Positions 9,701-16,073 of a stretch of DNA of 36,542 bases are shown here, in pieces. The position numbers were made by a program, and so were the translations under genes. The stretch is from a virus, in IMG/VR virus record IMGVR_UViG_3300032245_000750, positions 1 through 36,542 of that record; one strand, given 5' to 3'. The notes under the pieces were generated by a model. It was given only the letters and a program-made list of their open reading frames with translations, did no database searches and had not been told where the DNA came from. The first letter of the stretch is position 1. Every line of letters begins with the position of its first letter.

Positions 9701-11696
9701 GGCGGGCAATTTAAGAAATAAACCTGTAACATCACCAGATGATTATATGGCTAAAATGCGTGATGGTTTGTGGGCTATTGCATCAAATAAACCTAATGAT
9801 GTAATGATGTATAAACCACCCGCAAATGCACGACCAAGACTAGAAGCAATTACACACGATGAATGGTTGAGAGGTTTTAGGGAAGGTGGTCACGGACGCT
9901 ATATATATGATATTACAACTGGACGATACGAAAAACCTATTTACAAAGATGGTAAATTAATTGAAAGGGGCAGGTTGTCTATGCAAGCCTATGGTGAAAT
10001 TACTTCTTTAGAACAGGCTAAAAAAATTAAAGAACAAGTTGCTAAAAAACTAGGTTTTAAGTCTGAAGATTTTGATGCTTATGTTTTTGATAGTGGAGTA
10101 AAAGAAAAATTAGGCATAAGTCGTAAAGACCAACTGCCTATTAAGTTTATGCCAGCAGAAAGTTCTGAACCTATTCCATTTAAAGACTTTATTGCCAAAA
10201 CAGAGCAAGAAGTAGGTGCGGCTTGGTCATTACCTTTCTATAAAAAATTAGAAGGTTCAGTTATTTCTGGGGCTGATATTGGAAATTTGCGTATTCTTAA
10301 AGTAACAGAAGATAAAAATAAACAACCTAAATTAACTGTAATTAATGAAGAAAAATATCAAAAGATTCTTAAAAATTACCCAGAAGGAAAACCAAGAGAT
10401 AATGAAATTCGTCAAAGTGCTGAAGAATATAAAGCGTGGGAATTTCGTAAAGGAGAATTTAGGCATCCATTATTTACATTACAAAACAATATAGAAAATA
10501 TTAAGTTCGATGCTTCATCTGCAAAGCCAGTTAAGCAAGTTACATTTAATGCACAGGCTATCAGTTCTGCTGTCAGTTCTATTGCTGATGATTTAATAGG
10601 AATGGAGTTTGATAAGACTTCTACTACTACTTTATTTGGAAGAAAATCTAAGACTGGAGAAGTCAAAGGAATTATTCAGAACTTACAAGATGCAGTACAG
10701 GAATTAAACAAGGCAAGAACGCCAGAAGAAAAGTCTAGTGCTGTAGATAAAGTTAATTCTTATGTTGAAGAACTTAGGTCATTAAAAGATGAACTACAAG
10801 ATAAGCACGATAATACTCCAGAATCATTTCAAGAAACTGATACTTACACTAATCGAGAAGAAGCAATAGATGCACTTGATAATGCTATTACTGATTTAGA
10901 AAATAGTGCTGAAGATACAAGTGGTGGCTCTACTGGAATTAAAAATATGATGCCAGCCGAAGGCGAGCAGGGTGGACGAACTTATACAAATACAGAATTT
11001 AATTCTTTATTTATTGGAAGATATGCACAACAAAATAAAGACTTGCTTAAAAATCTTACAATTAAAGTAACTGAAAAGAGTGATGGATTTGAAGTAAGAC
11101 TATATGACCAAAAATCTAAAACACCAAGTTTGCATATTGGAAGTTTAAAAATTGATAGAGCAAATGATTCTAGTTCTGCAAGTATTGAAAATGCTGACAT
11201 AAATGGTTCTTACAGAAATAAAGGAATTGGTAAACTTTTATATAGTGAAGCAGTTGAAAGATTAAGAAGTTTAGGTGTTACTGATGTTGATGGTATGATT
11301 GTTGATGAATTTAATAGACCTGTAAAAATTCGTAAAAAAATTATTGATGAAGAAAATAATCGTATTGAAAATAAAACAAGAATAAATACTAATGGAAGAA
11401 CTTATACATCTGCTGTAAGAACTGATGATTATGGAAATCAACAAAAAGATGTATCTTCTACATTAAGACAAGATGCTTATTATATGCCATCAGAGCAAGC
11501 ACAGGCTTGGCGTGACTTCAAAGCAGAGCCTACTACCGAAGGAAACAGCATCTTTAAGAACGCTATGAACTTTGTGATTATCCAAGCGAACAAAAAATAC
11601 AAGGTGTATAATCCACAGAAAGCATTGTTAGGTATTTACACAGATTTAGACCAAGCAAAACGGAGAGTTCAACGAGAAGAACCTAAACAACGATGA
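3792..11696 (+). CDS. Giant multidomain virion protein (large polyvalent protein) with zincin motif, LPD-like, GNAT and repeated MPxE junctions
   Basis: The product has 2634 residues and lies where T7 has gp16. Residues 190-460 hold several Gly/Ala-rich hydrophobic stretches that could cross membranes. HELFH at 604-608, with a glutamate-rich EEFGAYYW about 100 residues later, is a zinc metallopeptidase signature. VEEIQS near 1440-1445, followed by a helix and ELGADRVVLVRPEDM, is the pattern of a domain found in large polyvalent phage proteins. Residues about 1715-1900 look like a compact alpha/beta domain ending in AGYDIIK. Residues about 2390-2540 carry a GNAT acetyltransferase core with RNKGIGKLL. 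Six motifs M-P-(S/A)-E stand at 1113, 1712, 1901, 2120, 2387 and 2565, between modules. Segments 1133-1168 and 2600-2630 are related to each other. The protein is probably packaged and ejected into the host; which domains act there is unknown. Confidence 0.75.
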   Translation: MADLYINPQGQLINNDSQSITGNEKIDKYLNTLPAEQREGALKKITAPLNGEEIAKKLKEDINWIPNKQEFDLFNKYQSQKETDIVDGLSLFTDAASAMYDIAGNVISSTYDHPLENALKIAPSILEGGVQNIRNWYGMLAQSQDPSSVLFKWKNVLLRDGSDDAYKQFLEARDFARESVGYETGEKTMLVNKDYIDPALTQAAAIIVDPMFYGSFLVGGGGAGVTQKVAQILGMSERLAKASAFAEKMKGAVYGGALKYGVGVPLEFIGDITRGTIDKAVEGGSKVLEGATGVSAQDIKTATKVGGFGSIATGVPYLSPTSKVYLGAGFSSGLGEALSATGEQIMKNGGKRGLLSFAEQAIAESDAMLAKGGSGLTPQARKLLNVINKADPMFSYAGSFLEGGAHGAVVGGALGYLGGGEEGAWGGAGAGFGIGSLGGVAGRAMSNIGGGLEKQRLAVQMDMLMPMLKDTDPNKYSAIELLRKASREAGNPDWVVDRYAVALDKIAPASRMKVGGKVAHEAELRAKGQDPKIYDGYERDANGEYKLDKDGNKIRLRDAEGFTIPTVDEYNRAAGFTIQSDINNNIKIHINTDKIGEIKNTLPHELFHAVFRELGMKNEFKDRIAEHILGTFDEKGNQIKPPSISKFEAESFFTKYINSAYAGTDKQERLAKLKQALDEYYSTGKMTVMESDGVTPVLHHLNEEFGAYYWTHFLNDKPVDYLFRGGELEGIRGVLDSIKNRWQDYMERKVGGVNGGFDFARDKYINPSFKDKDGKRIRVSALDYMMQDLIRTKSAASRGQAFDFNKLSPEGQEAYVNASGNSIAFEPPKVKGGKYKVRTAEQQKKIRVKRADAMHKGLEAFRTSNPEMLRVRDANGNDIGGLSPDADGNYTGLIPDAILDYFVKSGHIDKVEAERIKLLQKAARGETSSNVFEFIEYTGETMHTGIDSNVRAKSPYVPTKNRVVILTNFETKITPNDYGFYAHTLDYRHLQFRQDNLWKDPKVRAAWGDDKDAFTADLFRYFKNASQPDGVRLPSAQLWSENGEYKRNVLHQVAGLETPASGTLNPSLGDIKGDMFSTYRQFRTDRMSQERMGSEKIHLQGKDAIDYIRHNMMPSEMSNEPTPNGHIYTHPNGYKFFKTENGIKAVKPDGSVVGIYKTMEEAVKKSDIIYQKENPNGKPIPSVDNIRQEPFDPPETLKQYIERKLNNLFTTSEENISSILNWKPNNELTNLIESKDFQNFLNNHDASLDIVRYNHIIDKQQTTKNTVSKYLEVQYNKEQQAVNPTFVSGLSVALDKILSANVNKEGTIQASRLLNLMDRASGGDIGKILTESNAIGFTDWLKSKKDSRVSEAEIRQYIKDNGIKVSLDPRTDIRGNEWYGGGFDTSRYTAEGKRDGYYTFVARINPEHAHGVEGHFGGDSIVHIRATTRTDAQGRKVLFVEEIQSINTAREELSPSQRSVVQSEIKSLKELKNIASEFNKVSKLHYESKGTMLKRALDIARKEGIEVLKEYEMKGEVTNDFRKLVDIIASSDILKLEKIPKLSNNSSIEIMRDGKYEIKRLVSERESQLAKVKSNKPLQDFNETVKIASRTIMRKAVELGADRVVLVRPEDMHPDVSTNAEGERFVDTLYGRDIPAMMNAELKKYGKKLAPARNYGNQDPNAPIKLSGRMVGSSDKLYSKEAQTKQILSESLGYDITQEMKQKAGRSQTFMMPSENSDIIYTGRRFVGQVKGGMWATRDFKRLENAGGIKAYRISPDARVLVLHKTKFDKNGNYLYSDVNKSGFNELRKIALESNQDLDFWDNKEQLFSNPELLDGDSLFPSLDTDETMRMSDNEIEDKNAEFPEQQTRNSINKRDLLQAVKDAGYDIIKTTNIEGEATLVLNKNAVTPLTVDDKLPTHYMPSEGEYRSGDNYWKAKENKFEGVDENGQTYRLASAIINGKVEFNPDPDNVSWMDIGHSNMRMPNQKVYEAGNLRNKPVTSPDDYMAKMRDGLWAIASNKPNDVMMYKPPANARPRLEAITHDEWLRGFREGGHGRYIYDITTGRYEKPIYKDGKLIERGRLSMQAYGEITSLEQAKKIKEQVAKKLGFKSEDFDAYVFDSGVKEKLGISRKDQLPIKFMPAESSEPIPFKDFIAKTEQEVGAAWSLPFYKKLEGSVISGADIGNLRILKVTEDKNKQPKLTVINEEKYQKILKNYPEGKPRDNEIRQSAEEYKAWEFRKGEFRHPLFTLQNNIENIKFDASSAKPVKQVTFNAQAISSAVSSIADDLIGMEFDKTSTTTLFGRKSKTGEVKGIIQNLQDAVQELNKARTPEEKSSAVDKVNSYVEELRSLKDELQDKHDNTPESFQETDTYTNREEAIDALDNAITDLENSAEDTSGGSTGIKNMMPAEGEQGGRTYTNTEFNSLFIGRYAQQNKDLLKNLTIKVTEKSDGFEVRLYDQKSKTPSLHIGSLKIDRANDSSSASIENADINGSYRNKGIGKLLYSEAVERLRSLGVTDVDGMIVDEFNRPVKIRKKIIDEENNRIENKTRINTNGRTYTSAVRTDDYGNQQKDVSSTLRQDAYYMPSEQAQAWRDFKAEPTTEGNSIFKNAMNFVIIQANKKYKVYNPQKALLGIYTDLDQAKRRVQREEPKQR

Positions 11697-11998
11697 ACTC
11701 TACTGACCCAGATTTAATAGGAGCAATTCAAGACTTCAAGAAAGGAGGCTGGGTTATTGCTCTTCTTGGGTCTTTAGGTATGTTTGCTAGGCTGGTATTA
11801 ACGGAAGAAAAGTATAGTTTTTTTGTATGGCTTAGAAAGATTATTGCTGGTGGGATTGTAGGGGTACTGGCTTACTTTGCACTATACGGAACAGATATAG
11901 CCCCTATCTATAAGAGCGTTATTTATAGTATCTCTGGCTCGCTTGCCCCAGAGATTTGGGAATTCGTTAGACGCAAGTTTAAGAAAGAAACAAAATGA
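11693..11998 (+). CDS. Holin-like small membrane protein
   Basis: The product has 101 residues with three hydrophobic segments (about 18-37, 47-66 and 71-88) and a basic C-terminal tail RRKFKKETK, as in LydA-like and related phage holins. It overlaps the end of the giant gene by four bases and the start of the following lipoprotein gene by four bases, so the three are translationally coupled in the late operon. A holin would make the inner-membrane lesion that releases the endolysin, here the GH19 protein encoded near 28 kb. An unrelated small membrane protein is the alternative. Confidence 0.65.
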   Translation: MNSTDPDLIGAIQDFKKGGWVIALLGSLGMFARLVLTEEKYSFFVWLRKIIAGGIVGVLAYFALYGTDIAPIYKSVIYSISGSLAPEIWEFVRRKFKKETK

Positions 11999-12393
11999 GA
12001 TTACTAATTTGCTTGACATTATTGTTAACTGGGTGCATAAGCAAGCCAGATAACACAAGGGTTATAGAGTCTTTAAAGTCAGAGGTTACCCAGACTGTTA
12101 AGTCTAGTATCGTTCCAAGTGTCTCGACAGACCATACCTTAATCTACTCCTACGCTGGCGTAGGGCTGTTTGTTCTTGGGGCATTGGTGTCAGCCTTCCT
12201 TAACAAACAAAACGGCTTGGTGCTAATCCTGTGCGGTATTGCTAGTGGTGCTGTGCCTTATGTGGTAACATCTAGTTACTTTGCTTGGATTTCCGCAGGG
12301 ACGCTAGTATGCGTCTCTTGCATTGGTATATGGTATTTACGCTGGAAGGCTATACACGAAGCCAATGAAGAAGAAGAGAAAGATAAATCCTAA
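11995..12393 (+). CDS. Lipoprotein with membrane segments, possible lysis accessory protein
   Basis: The product has 132 residues. The N-terminus MRLLICLTLLLTGC is a signal peptide ending in a lipobox (LTGC), so Cys14 is the likely lipid-modified residue. Three further hydrophobic segments follow (about 52-68, 75-92 and 98-114), then a charged tail NEEEEKDKS. Its ATG overlaps the holin-like gene by four bases. Phage lipoproteins next to holins are often spanin subunits, but spanin outer subunits are short and proline-rich without extra membrane helices, so I do not call it a spanin. A role in lysis or superinfection is inferred from position only. Confidence 0.6.
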   Translation: MRLLICLTLLLTGCISKPDNTRVIESLKSEVTQTVKSSIVPSVSTDHTLIYSYAGVGLFVLGALVSAFLNKQNGLVLILCGIASGAVPYVVTSSYFAWISAGTLVCVSCIGIWYLRWKAIHEANEEEEKDKS

Positions 12394-12667
12394 ACCAATC
12401 AAGGTTAGGATTAGGTTTGAGGAACTAGGAGACAGTCCTCCTAGCGGAAGGAACTCAACTAACTTCGGGGAGTGCAACCCTCCAAGCAAGGAGATTGTAA
12501 TAGACCCTAGACAGAGTGAACAGGAAATGATTGATACGATTGTCCACGAGGTGTTGCATATAATCTATCCAAAGACCTCAGAGGCTGTAATAGCATCAAA
12601 TGCAACAACTGTTGCAAGCGTCTTGTGGAGGCTTGGATATAGGTCTAAATCTATTCCAAAGTCTTAA
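12365..12667 (+). CDS. Small HExxH metallopeptidase-like protein
   Basis: With the ATG at 12365 the product has 100 residues; this start lies inside the end of the lipoprotein gene in another frame. IVHEVLHIIY (HEVLH, about residues 57-61) is a zinc-binding HExxH motif set in the helix typical of small phage and bacterial zincins of the SprT/ImmA type. The N-terminal half is basic and includes a short beta-like part (KEIVIDPRQS) leading into the catalytic helix. No signal peptide is seen, so it should act in the cytoplasm. It is the last gene of the plus-strand late operon. Its stop codon overlaps the stop of the convergent operon by two bases. Confidence 0.65.
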   Translation: MKKKRKINPKPIKVRIRFEELGDSPPSGRNSTNFGECNPPSKEIVIDPRQSEQEMIDTIVHEVLHIIYPKTSEAVIASNATTVASVLWRLGYRSKSIPKS

Positions 12668-12963
12668 TCCTGCCAGTAGTCTTTTGGGACTGTCTCTACA
12701 AAGATTGGGGTTTTTTCTCCTATATATGACCCCTTGATGTTATAGTAAAAAAACTCTTCGGCTGTATCTAAATCCATTGAGTCTTTTTCCATCATAATTT
12801 TAATTATTTCTGAAGATGAATAAACGGCAACAAATCCCAAATTCATCAAATCAGCAATGCCAATTAGTGCTTCCTCGTATCCATCAAGAATAACAATCTC
12901 ACCCTCAAATGACATTAAGAAGTCTTTTAGTTTTTCTTGTTTGCTTTTTTTTCTGTAAACCAT
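12664..12963 (-). CDS. Conserved phage hypothetical protein
   Basis: The product has 99 residues. The core EEALIGIADLMNLGFVAVYSSSEIIKIMMEKDSMDLDTAEEFFYYN and GEKTPIF, quoted by its two ends, follows a pattern I recognise from many phage genomes: a short alpha/beta protein with conserved IG-A, VYS, D-M---A-EFF-YN and G--TPI. No biochemical role is known to me. It is the last gene of the minus-strand early operon. The ATG at 12963 overlaps the upstream gene by 37 bases; a second in-frame ATG at 12915 would avoid the overlap, and either could be used. Confidence 0.65.
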   Translation of the reverse strand: MVYRKKSKQEKLKDFLMSFEGEIVILDGYEEALIGIADLMNLGFVAVYSSSEIIKIMMEKDSMDLDTAEEFFYYNIKGSYIGEKTPIFVETVPKDYWQD

Positions 12964-13220
12964 TTTAGGTATTTAATTTTTGAGAAATTATAATAAGGTT
13001 TAAAACAAACAGTTCCATTGATGTTTATACATCTGAACTTTTTTGTTTCAACTTTATCTGGGTTGTTTTTAAATATATTCAAAAGATACCTGCTCGCTGT
13101 TTGCTCAGATATGTTTAATTTCTTTTGCATATCTTGTCGGCTAACCCAGCCTTCAGGTATTTTGTCAGGCTGAGGAGATTTAAGTTCTAGGACTAATTTT
13201 TTAAGTGTTAATGGGTTCAT
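12927..13220 (-). CDS. Small helix-turn-helix protein
   Basis: The product has 97 residues. Residues 22-50 (EGWVSRQDMQKKLNISEQTASRYL read as two helices) form a helix-turn-helix: VSRQDMQKKLN is the first helix and EQTASRYLLNIF the recognition helix. A basic wing-like strand with KKFRCININGTVCF follows and the C-terminus is lysine-rich (KKANKKN). It is probably a DNA-binding regulator or accessory protein of the early operon. No partner or target site can be named. Confidence 0.6.
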   Translation of the reverse strand: MNPLTLKKLVLELKSPQPDKIPEGWVSRQDMQKKLNISEQTASRYLLNIFKNNPDKVETKKFRCININGTVCFKPYYNFSKIKYLKWFTEKKANKKN

Positions 13221-13226
13221 TTGTTT

Positions 13227-13709
13227 TTAATGTCTAATTTGTGTGGGTGGTTTTGGTAAAGGCATCCAATGGGTTGGGTTAATCTTCTCGTGACAACTTA
13301 TCCATCCAATTAACTTTTCGTAATCCCCTATAATTTTATTACACAAATAACAATGTCCATAATAACCAACATTTATTTGTCCGAAATCTTTGAAATTTTC
13401 TTTAAAATAAAGCAATAAATCAGTACCATCTTTTGGAGCGGTTTCTATTGATTGCCATTTGCTATTCGTTTCTGGTGACTCATGAAGTGGCATCCAATGC
13501 GTAGCGTTAATTGGATTTACATATCTATAATACCATAGATATTCAGATTCAAAATTTACTTCATCGTGGAACCAAGTTAATTCTCCATATAATCCGACTA
13601 CTGTTCTATCATCATCTTTTCCTTTAAGATTGATATTGCTATGCAATAATAACTTCGTCCCGTCTTTGGGAGCCGTCTCAATCGGTTGCCATTTAGGTTC
13701 GTTGCTCAT
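13227..13709 (-). CDS. Tandem DUF551-like protein
   Basis: The product has 160 residues and consists of two copies of the same domain. Both begin with W-(Q)-IETAPKDGT-LLL (residues about 7-22 and 88-103) and end with THWMPL plus a proline-containing tail (about 69-75 and 148-154). That is the DUF551 pattern, a short domain common in phages and prophages and usually present once. The function is unknown. The two copies differ in the middle; the second has a CYLCNK pair of cysteines that the first lacks. The start ATG overlaps the metallophosphoesterase stop by four bases. A duplication within the gene is the simplest origin. Confidence 0.8.
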   Translation of the reverse strand: MSNEPKWQPIETAPKDGTKLLLHSNINLKGKDDDRTVVGLYGELTWFHDEVNFESEYLWYYRYVNPINATHWMPLHESPETNSKWQSIETAPKDGTDLLLYFKENFKDFGQINVGYYGHCYLCNKIIGDYEKLIGWISCHEKINPTHWMPLPKPPTQIRH

Positions 13710-14446
13710 AGTCCTTTAACAGAATAAATAAATTGCTTTCCTACCTTGTGGGCTTGCCAGACTTTCCAATCATTTCCTTGAATGAATCCGTAAAGCCAGC
13801 CAGAACCCCATTTAGAAGTTGCTAATCGGTTCTTTGCATACCCCATATCCTCTTTACGACATAGACATCCACCAGAAAAACCAACAGCCCCTCCGTGTCG
13901 TCTTGCGTTAATTTGCTGGATTGAGTGTAGGTGTCCCATAATTAAAGCACCACCCTGTTCTGCGTAATGAATAGCGTGTTCTTCAACAGCACGAACACCA
14001 CAAGAGTATCCGTGAACGAACTTAACTTTTCCTAGTGTATGAACCCCTAAGTCTCCGTGATAAGGATATATTTTTTTACAACCATTAGACTTTAAATGAT
14101 TGTAAATGCTTTCCTTTAAATCTATGCAATAATCTTTAAGCATACCATTGGTTGACTCTTCAATGATTTGGTCAAGTCTGTCATCGTGATTTCCATTAAG
14201 AAATATGCTTGGCTTTGCACGAGAAATAAAAGCCTTACCTTGTTTGATGTCTTCAACTAGAGACTCACTTTCTTCTTTTTTTCCAGCACCCCTGCGTATA
14301 GAACGAAAGTCAAATGCATCACCAAGCATAATTGTTTCATCTGGGTCATATAACTTAAGGAACTTATAGAACTCATTTGCTACATCTTGGTCTATCATAT
14401 CTCCGTGGGTATCGCCTACGGCTACGAATTTAATTAGTTTAGACAT
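13706..14446 (-). CDS. Calcineurin-like metallophosphoesterase
   Basis: The product has 246 residues with all five blocks of the metallophosphoesterase family in order: GDTHGD near residue 11, LGDAFD near 41, GNHDD near 86, a histidine in FVHGYS near 145, and GHLH near 172. These bind two metal ions and cleave phosphomonoester or phosphodiester bonds. Phage members are often near replication genes and may act on nucleotides, cyclic dinucleotides or DNA ends; the substrate cannot be read from the sequence. A short loop with the residues RRGAGKKEESES after the second motif is family-variable. No signal peptide is present, so the enzyme is cytoplasmic. Confidence 0.85.
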   Translation of the reverse strand: MSKLIKFVAVGDTHGDMIDQDVANEFYKFLKLYDPDETIMLGDAFDFRSIRRGAGKKEESESLVEDIKQGKAFISRAKPSIFLNGNHDDRLDQIIEESTNGMLKDYCIDLKESIYNHLKSNGCKKIYPYHGDLGVHTLGKVKFVHGYSCGVRAVEEHAIHYAEQGGALIMGHLHSIQQINARRHGGAVGFSGGCLCRKEDMGYAKNRLATSKWGSGWLYGFIQGNDWKVWQAHKVGKQFIYSVKGL

Positions 14447-14454
14447 AAATTATA

Positions 14455-14859
14455 TTATTTGTAAATGTTACCAATTCTATGAAGTTGGTCAATAGGCAAG
14501 AGTATTACAGATGATGTATTGTTGTCGCCACCATTGCATATCCTAGCGTTATATTTACTTGGGTTCTTAAACACAAGTCTTAGGAACTCTTTAAGTTCTA
14601 TAACTCTAAACATAAAGCACATAACAGCCTGTTCATTTTCCTTAAAGATATGTAGCCAGTAATCGGCTTCAGTAACAGCAACACCAGATGGTTTACCCCT
14701 AGACTGATACTCAAATACAGCGTTACCTGTTTCAGCCCAAGTATCTCGCTCTGTCTTAACTTCTACCTTTGCTTGGTCAGTCCCAAGCCAAACAAGCCAC
14801 TTCTCTCCTTCTTGTCCGTATTGTAAATCTACATCAAACTTGTTATTTTTGTTGTACAT
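14455..14859 (-). CDS. PD-(D/E)XK nuclease-like protein
   Basis: The product has 134 residues. VEVKTERDTW (about 32-41) followed by GNAVFEYQSRGKPSGVAVTEADYW, here described by its ends, gives the E-x-K core and the downstream strand of a restriction-endonuclease fold; the full pattern is seen in many phage-encoded small nucleases. An acidic residue upstream (D9 or D11) could complete the site. In a recombination-rich early operon such an enzyme might resolve branched DNA or degrade host DNA. It overlaps the preceding small gene by 17 bases. The nuclease fold is a pattern match, not proven. Confidence 0.6.
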   Translation of the reverse strand: MYNKNNKFDVDLQYGQEGEKWLVWLGTDQAKVEVKTERDTWAETGNAVFEYQSRGKPSGVAVTEADYWLHIFKENEQAVMCFMFRVIELKEFLRLVFKNPSKYNARICNGGDNNTSSVILLPIDQLHRIGNIYK

Positions 14860-15043
14860 AGTATTCTACGATTGGTTTGTATGGACTCCTAAATCTAGAT
14901 TTTAAATCTTTAGCAACGCTCTTTAAATGGCTTTTAACAATTTTAGTTCCAAAATGAACTTCGTCTAAAGTCATTCCAGCGTCTATACAACAACAAACAA
15001 GATTCTTAACATATCCGTCTGGTCTTGTTTTTGGTTTTCTCAT
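14843..15043 (-). CDS. Small basic protein, possible HTH
   Basis: The product has 66 residues and is basic (pI high from Lys and Arg at both ends). Residues 14-50 can be drawn as two or three short helices (VKNLVCCCIDAGM, TLDEVHFGTKIVKSHL), which fits a minimal helix-turn-helix. It overlaps both neighbours by a few bases, as expected of a true gene in this compact operon. The function is unknown; DNA binding is only suggested by charge and helical pattern. Confidence 0.5.
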   Translation of the reverse strand: MRKPKTRPDGYVKNLVCCCIDAGMTLDEVHFGTKIVKSHLKSVAKDLKSRFRSPYKPIVEYYVQQK

Positions 15044-15339
15044 TTTACTGGTGGTTTAGATAGTTCTTTTGCTTCAAGCCATTTTTGAAGAGCATCTTTT
15101 TCCCATTTTGGAAGCCAGTTATCATTGTAGTCTTTGTCGTCAATTATATTAACTAGTGCATCTCCAGAAGAATGAAGGTTATAGATTTGTCTATTTAAAT
15201 CCATAATCCTTTTATTTAGTCTAACAATTTCTTCCTTTAACAACAACTTGTCTGTCTGGATTTTCAAGAAAGAGCATACAGCATCTTCTTTTATTTCTGT
15301 TTCTTTTATTTCTTTACTTTCCCAGTTGTAATAAGACAT
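15040..15339 (-). CDS. Unknown early protein with coiled-coil segment
   Basis: The product has 99 residues. Residues about 22-52 (SFLKIQTDKLLLKEEIVRL and on) carry a heptad-like pattern of Leu and Ile and should form a coiled coil; the C-terminal part contains two Trp in NWLPKWEKDALQKWL. I do not recognise a family. The stop overlaps the start of the next gene by four bases (ATGA), so translation is coupled. It may be a small oligomeric accessory protein. Confidence 0.5.
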   Translation of the reverse strand: MSYYNWESKEIKETEIKEDAVCSFLKIQTDKLLLKEEIVRLNKRIMDLNRQIYNLHSSGDALVNIIDDKDYNDNWLPKWEKDALQKWLEAKELSKPPVK

Positions 15340-15343
15340 AGAG

Positions 15344-15595
15344 TTAGATTATTTCGTAGCCTTCGTCTTCTAATGGAGTTTTAAGAATACTAGTCCAAGA
15401 TAAAATATTGCCGTCTTTATCTGCTCTTAAAACTGTAATTTCTTTTTTATACAGATTGTCTATAACATATTTGTTTTTCTTAAATGGAGGGTCTAATTCT
15501 AAAAGAACAGACTCCCCGTTTAATTCTTTAAGTTTTTTCCAAACCGATTGCTTATCAACAATCACAGCAACTTTTTTTGTTTTTTTCTTTTTCAT
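15344..15595 (-). CDS. Unknown small basic early protein
   Basis: The product has 83 residues if started at the ATG at 15595, which shares one base with the upstream TAA stop (TAATG). An ATG eight codons earlier would overlap the upstream gene. The N-terminus is extremely lysine-rich (MKKKKTKK), followed by an alpha/beta-looking body (VAVIVDKQSVWKKL, SVLLELDPPF, ITVLRADKDG). I do not recognise it. The basic tail could contact nucleic acid. Confidence 0.5.
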   Translation of the reverse strand: MKKKKTKKVAVIVDKQSVWKKLKELNGESVLLELDPPFKKNKYVIDNLYKKEITVLRADKDGNILSWTSILKTPLEDEGYEII

Positions 15596-15849
15596 TATAA
15601 TTTTCTGGTTCTTTCCCATTGTTCAGTTAATCCGTAATTTTTACCTTCTAATGCAATAACCATTTTGTCTCCGATTTGTTCGTATTCTTTGAGTTTAGTT
15701 TTAGCATTAGCGAGTTCTTCCATAATCTTAGATGGCAACGGACATTTTAATCGCTCAAGTAATTCATTTGGCGAAATGCAAAGCGTTAAAGCACCAGCCC
15801 TAAGAGAGTTTGAGTGCAAATCTAAATCTGTATATTTTTCTTTAGACAT
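15595..15849 (-). CDS. Unknown small early protein
   Basis: The product has 84 residues, largely helical, with a segment CISPNELLERLKCPLPSKIM and a charged second half containing AKTKLKEYEQIGDK. There is no membrane segment and no known motif. The start ATG overlaps the upstream stop (15849 shared), and the stop is coupled to the next start, so it is translated as part of the operon. No function can be proposed. Confidence 0.5.
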   Translation of the reverse strand: MSKEKYTDLDLHSNSLRAGALTLCISPNELLERLKCPLPSKIMEELANAKTKLKEYEQIGDKMVIALEGKNYGLTEQWERTRKL

Positions 15850-16049
15850 TATTTTCTTAAGTTTTGTGAATTTATTTTAACTTTTATATATTTACTTTGA
15901 TTACAAGTAATCTTAAGGTGTTTATCAAGAGCGTTAGCAAACGCATACGCTTGACTAGGAGAAATATCAACAAACATATTTCTTGATACAGCAATTCCAA
16001 GTTTTGCCCTAAGAGAACGAATCTTTTGTGGTAAACTACAATATTTCAT
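15849..16049 (-). CDS. Unknown small basic early protein
   Basis: The product has 66 residues and a high Lys and Arg content. QKIRSLRAKLGIAVSRN and SPSQAYAFANALDKHLKI look like two helices around a short turn, and a strand with YIKVKINSQ closes the protein. It is 24 bases downstream of the ERF gene and coupled to the next gene. Its role is unknown; a small partner of the recombination genes is possible from position only. Confidence 0.45.
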   Translation of the reverse strand: MKYCSLPQKIRSLRAKLGIAVSRNMFVDISPSQAYAFANALDKHLKITCNQSKYIKVKINSQNLRK

Positions 16050-16073
16050 TTTTCTATTTTTGAACTAGAAAAA

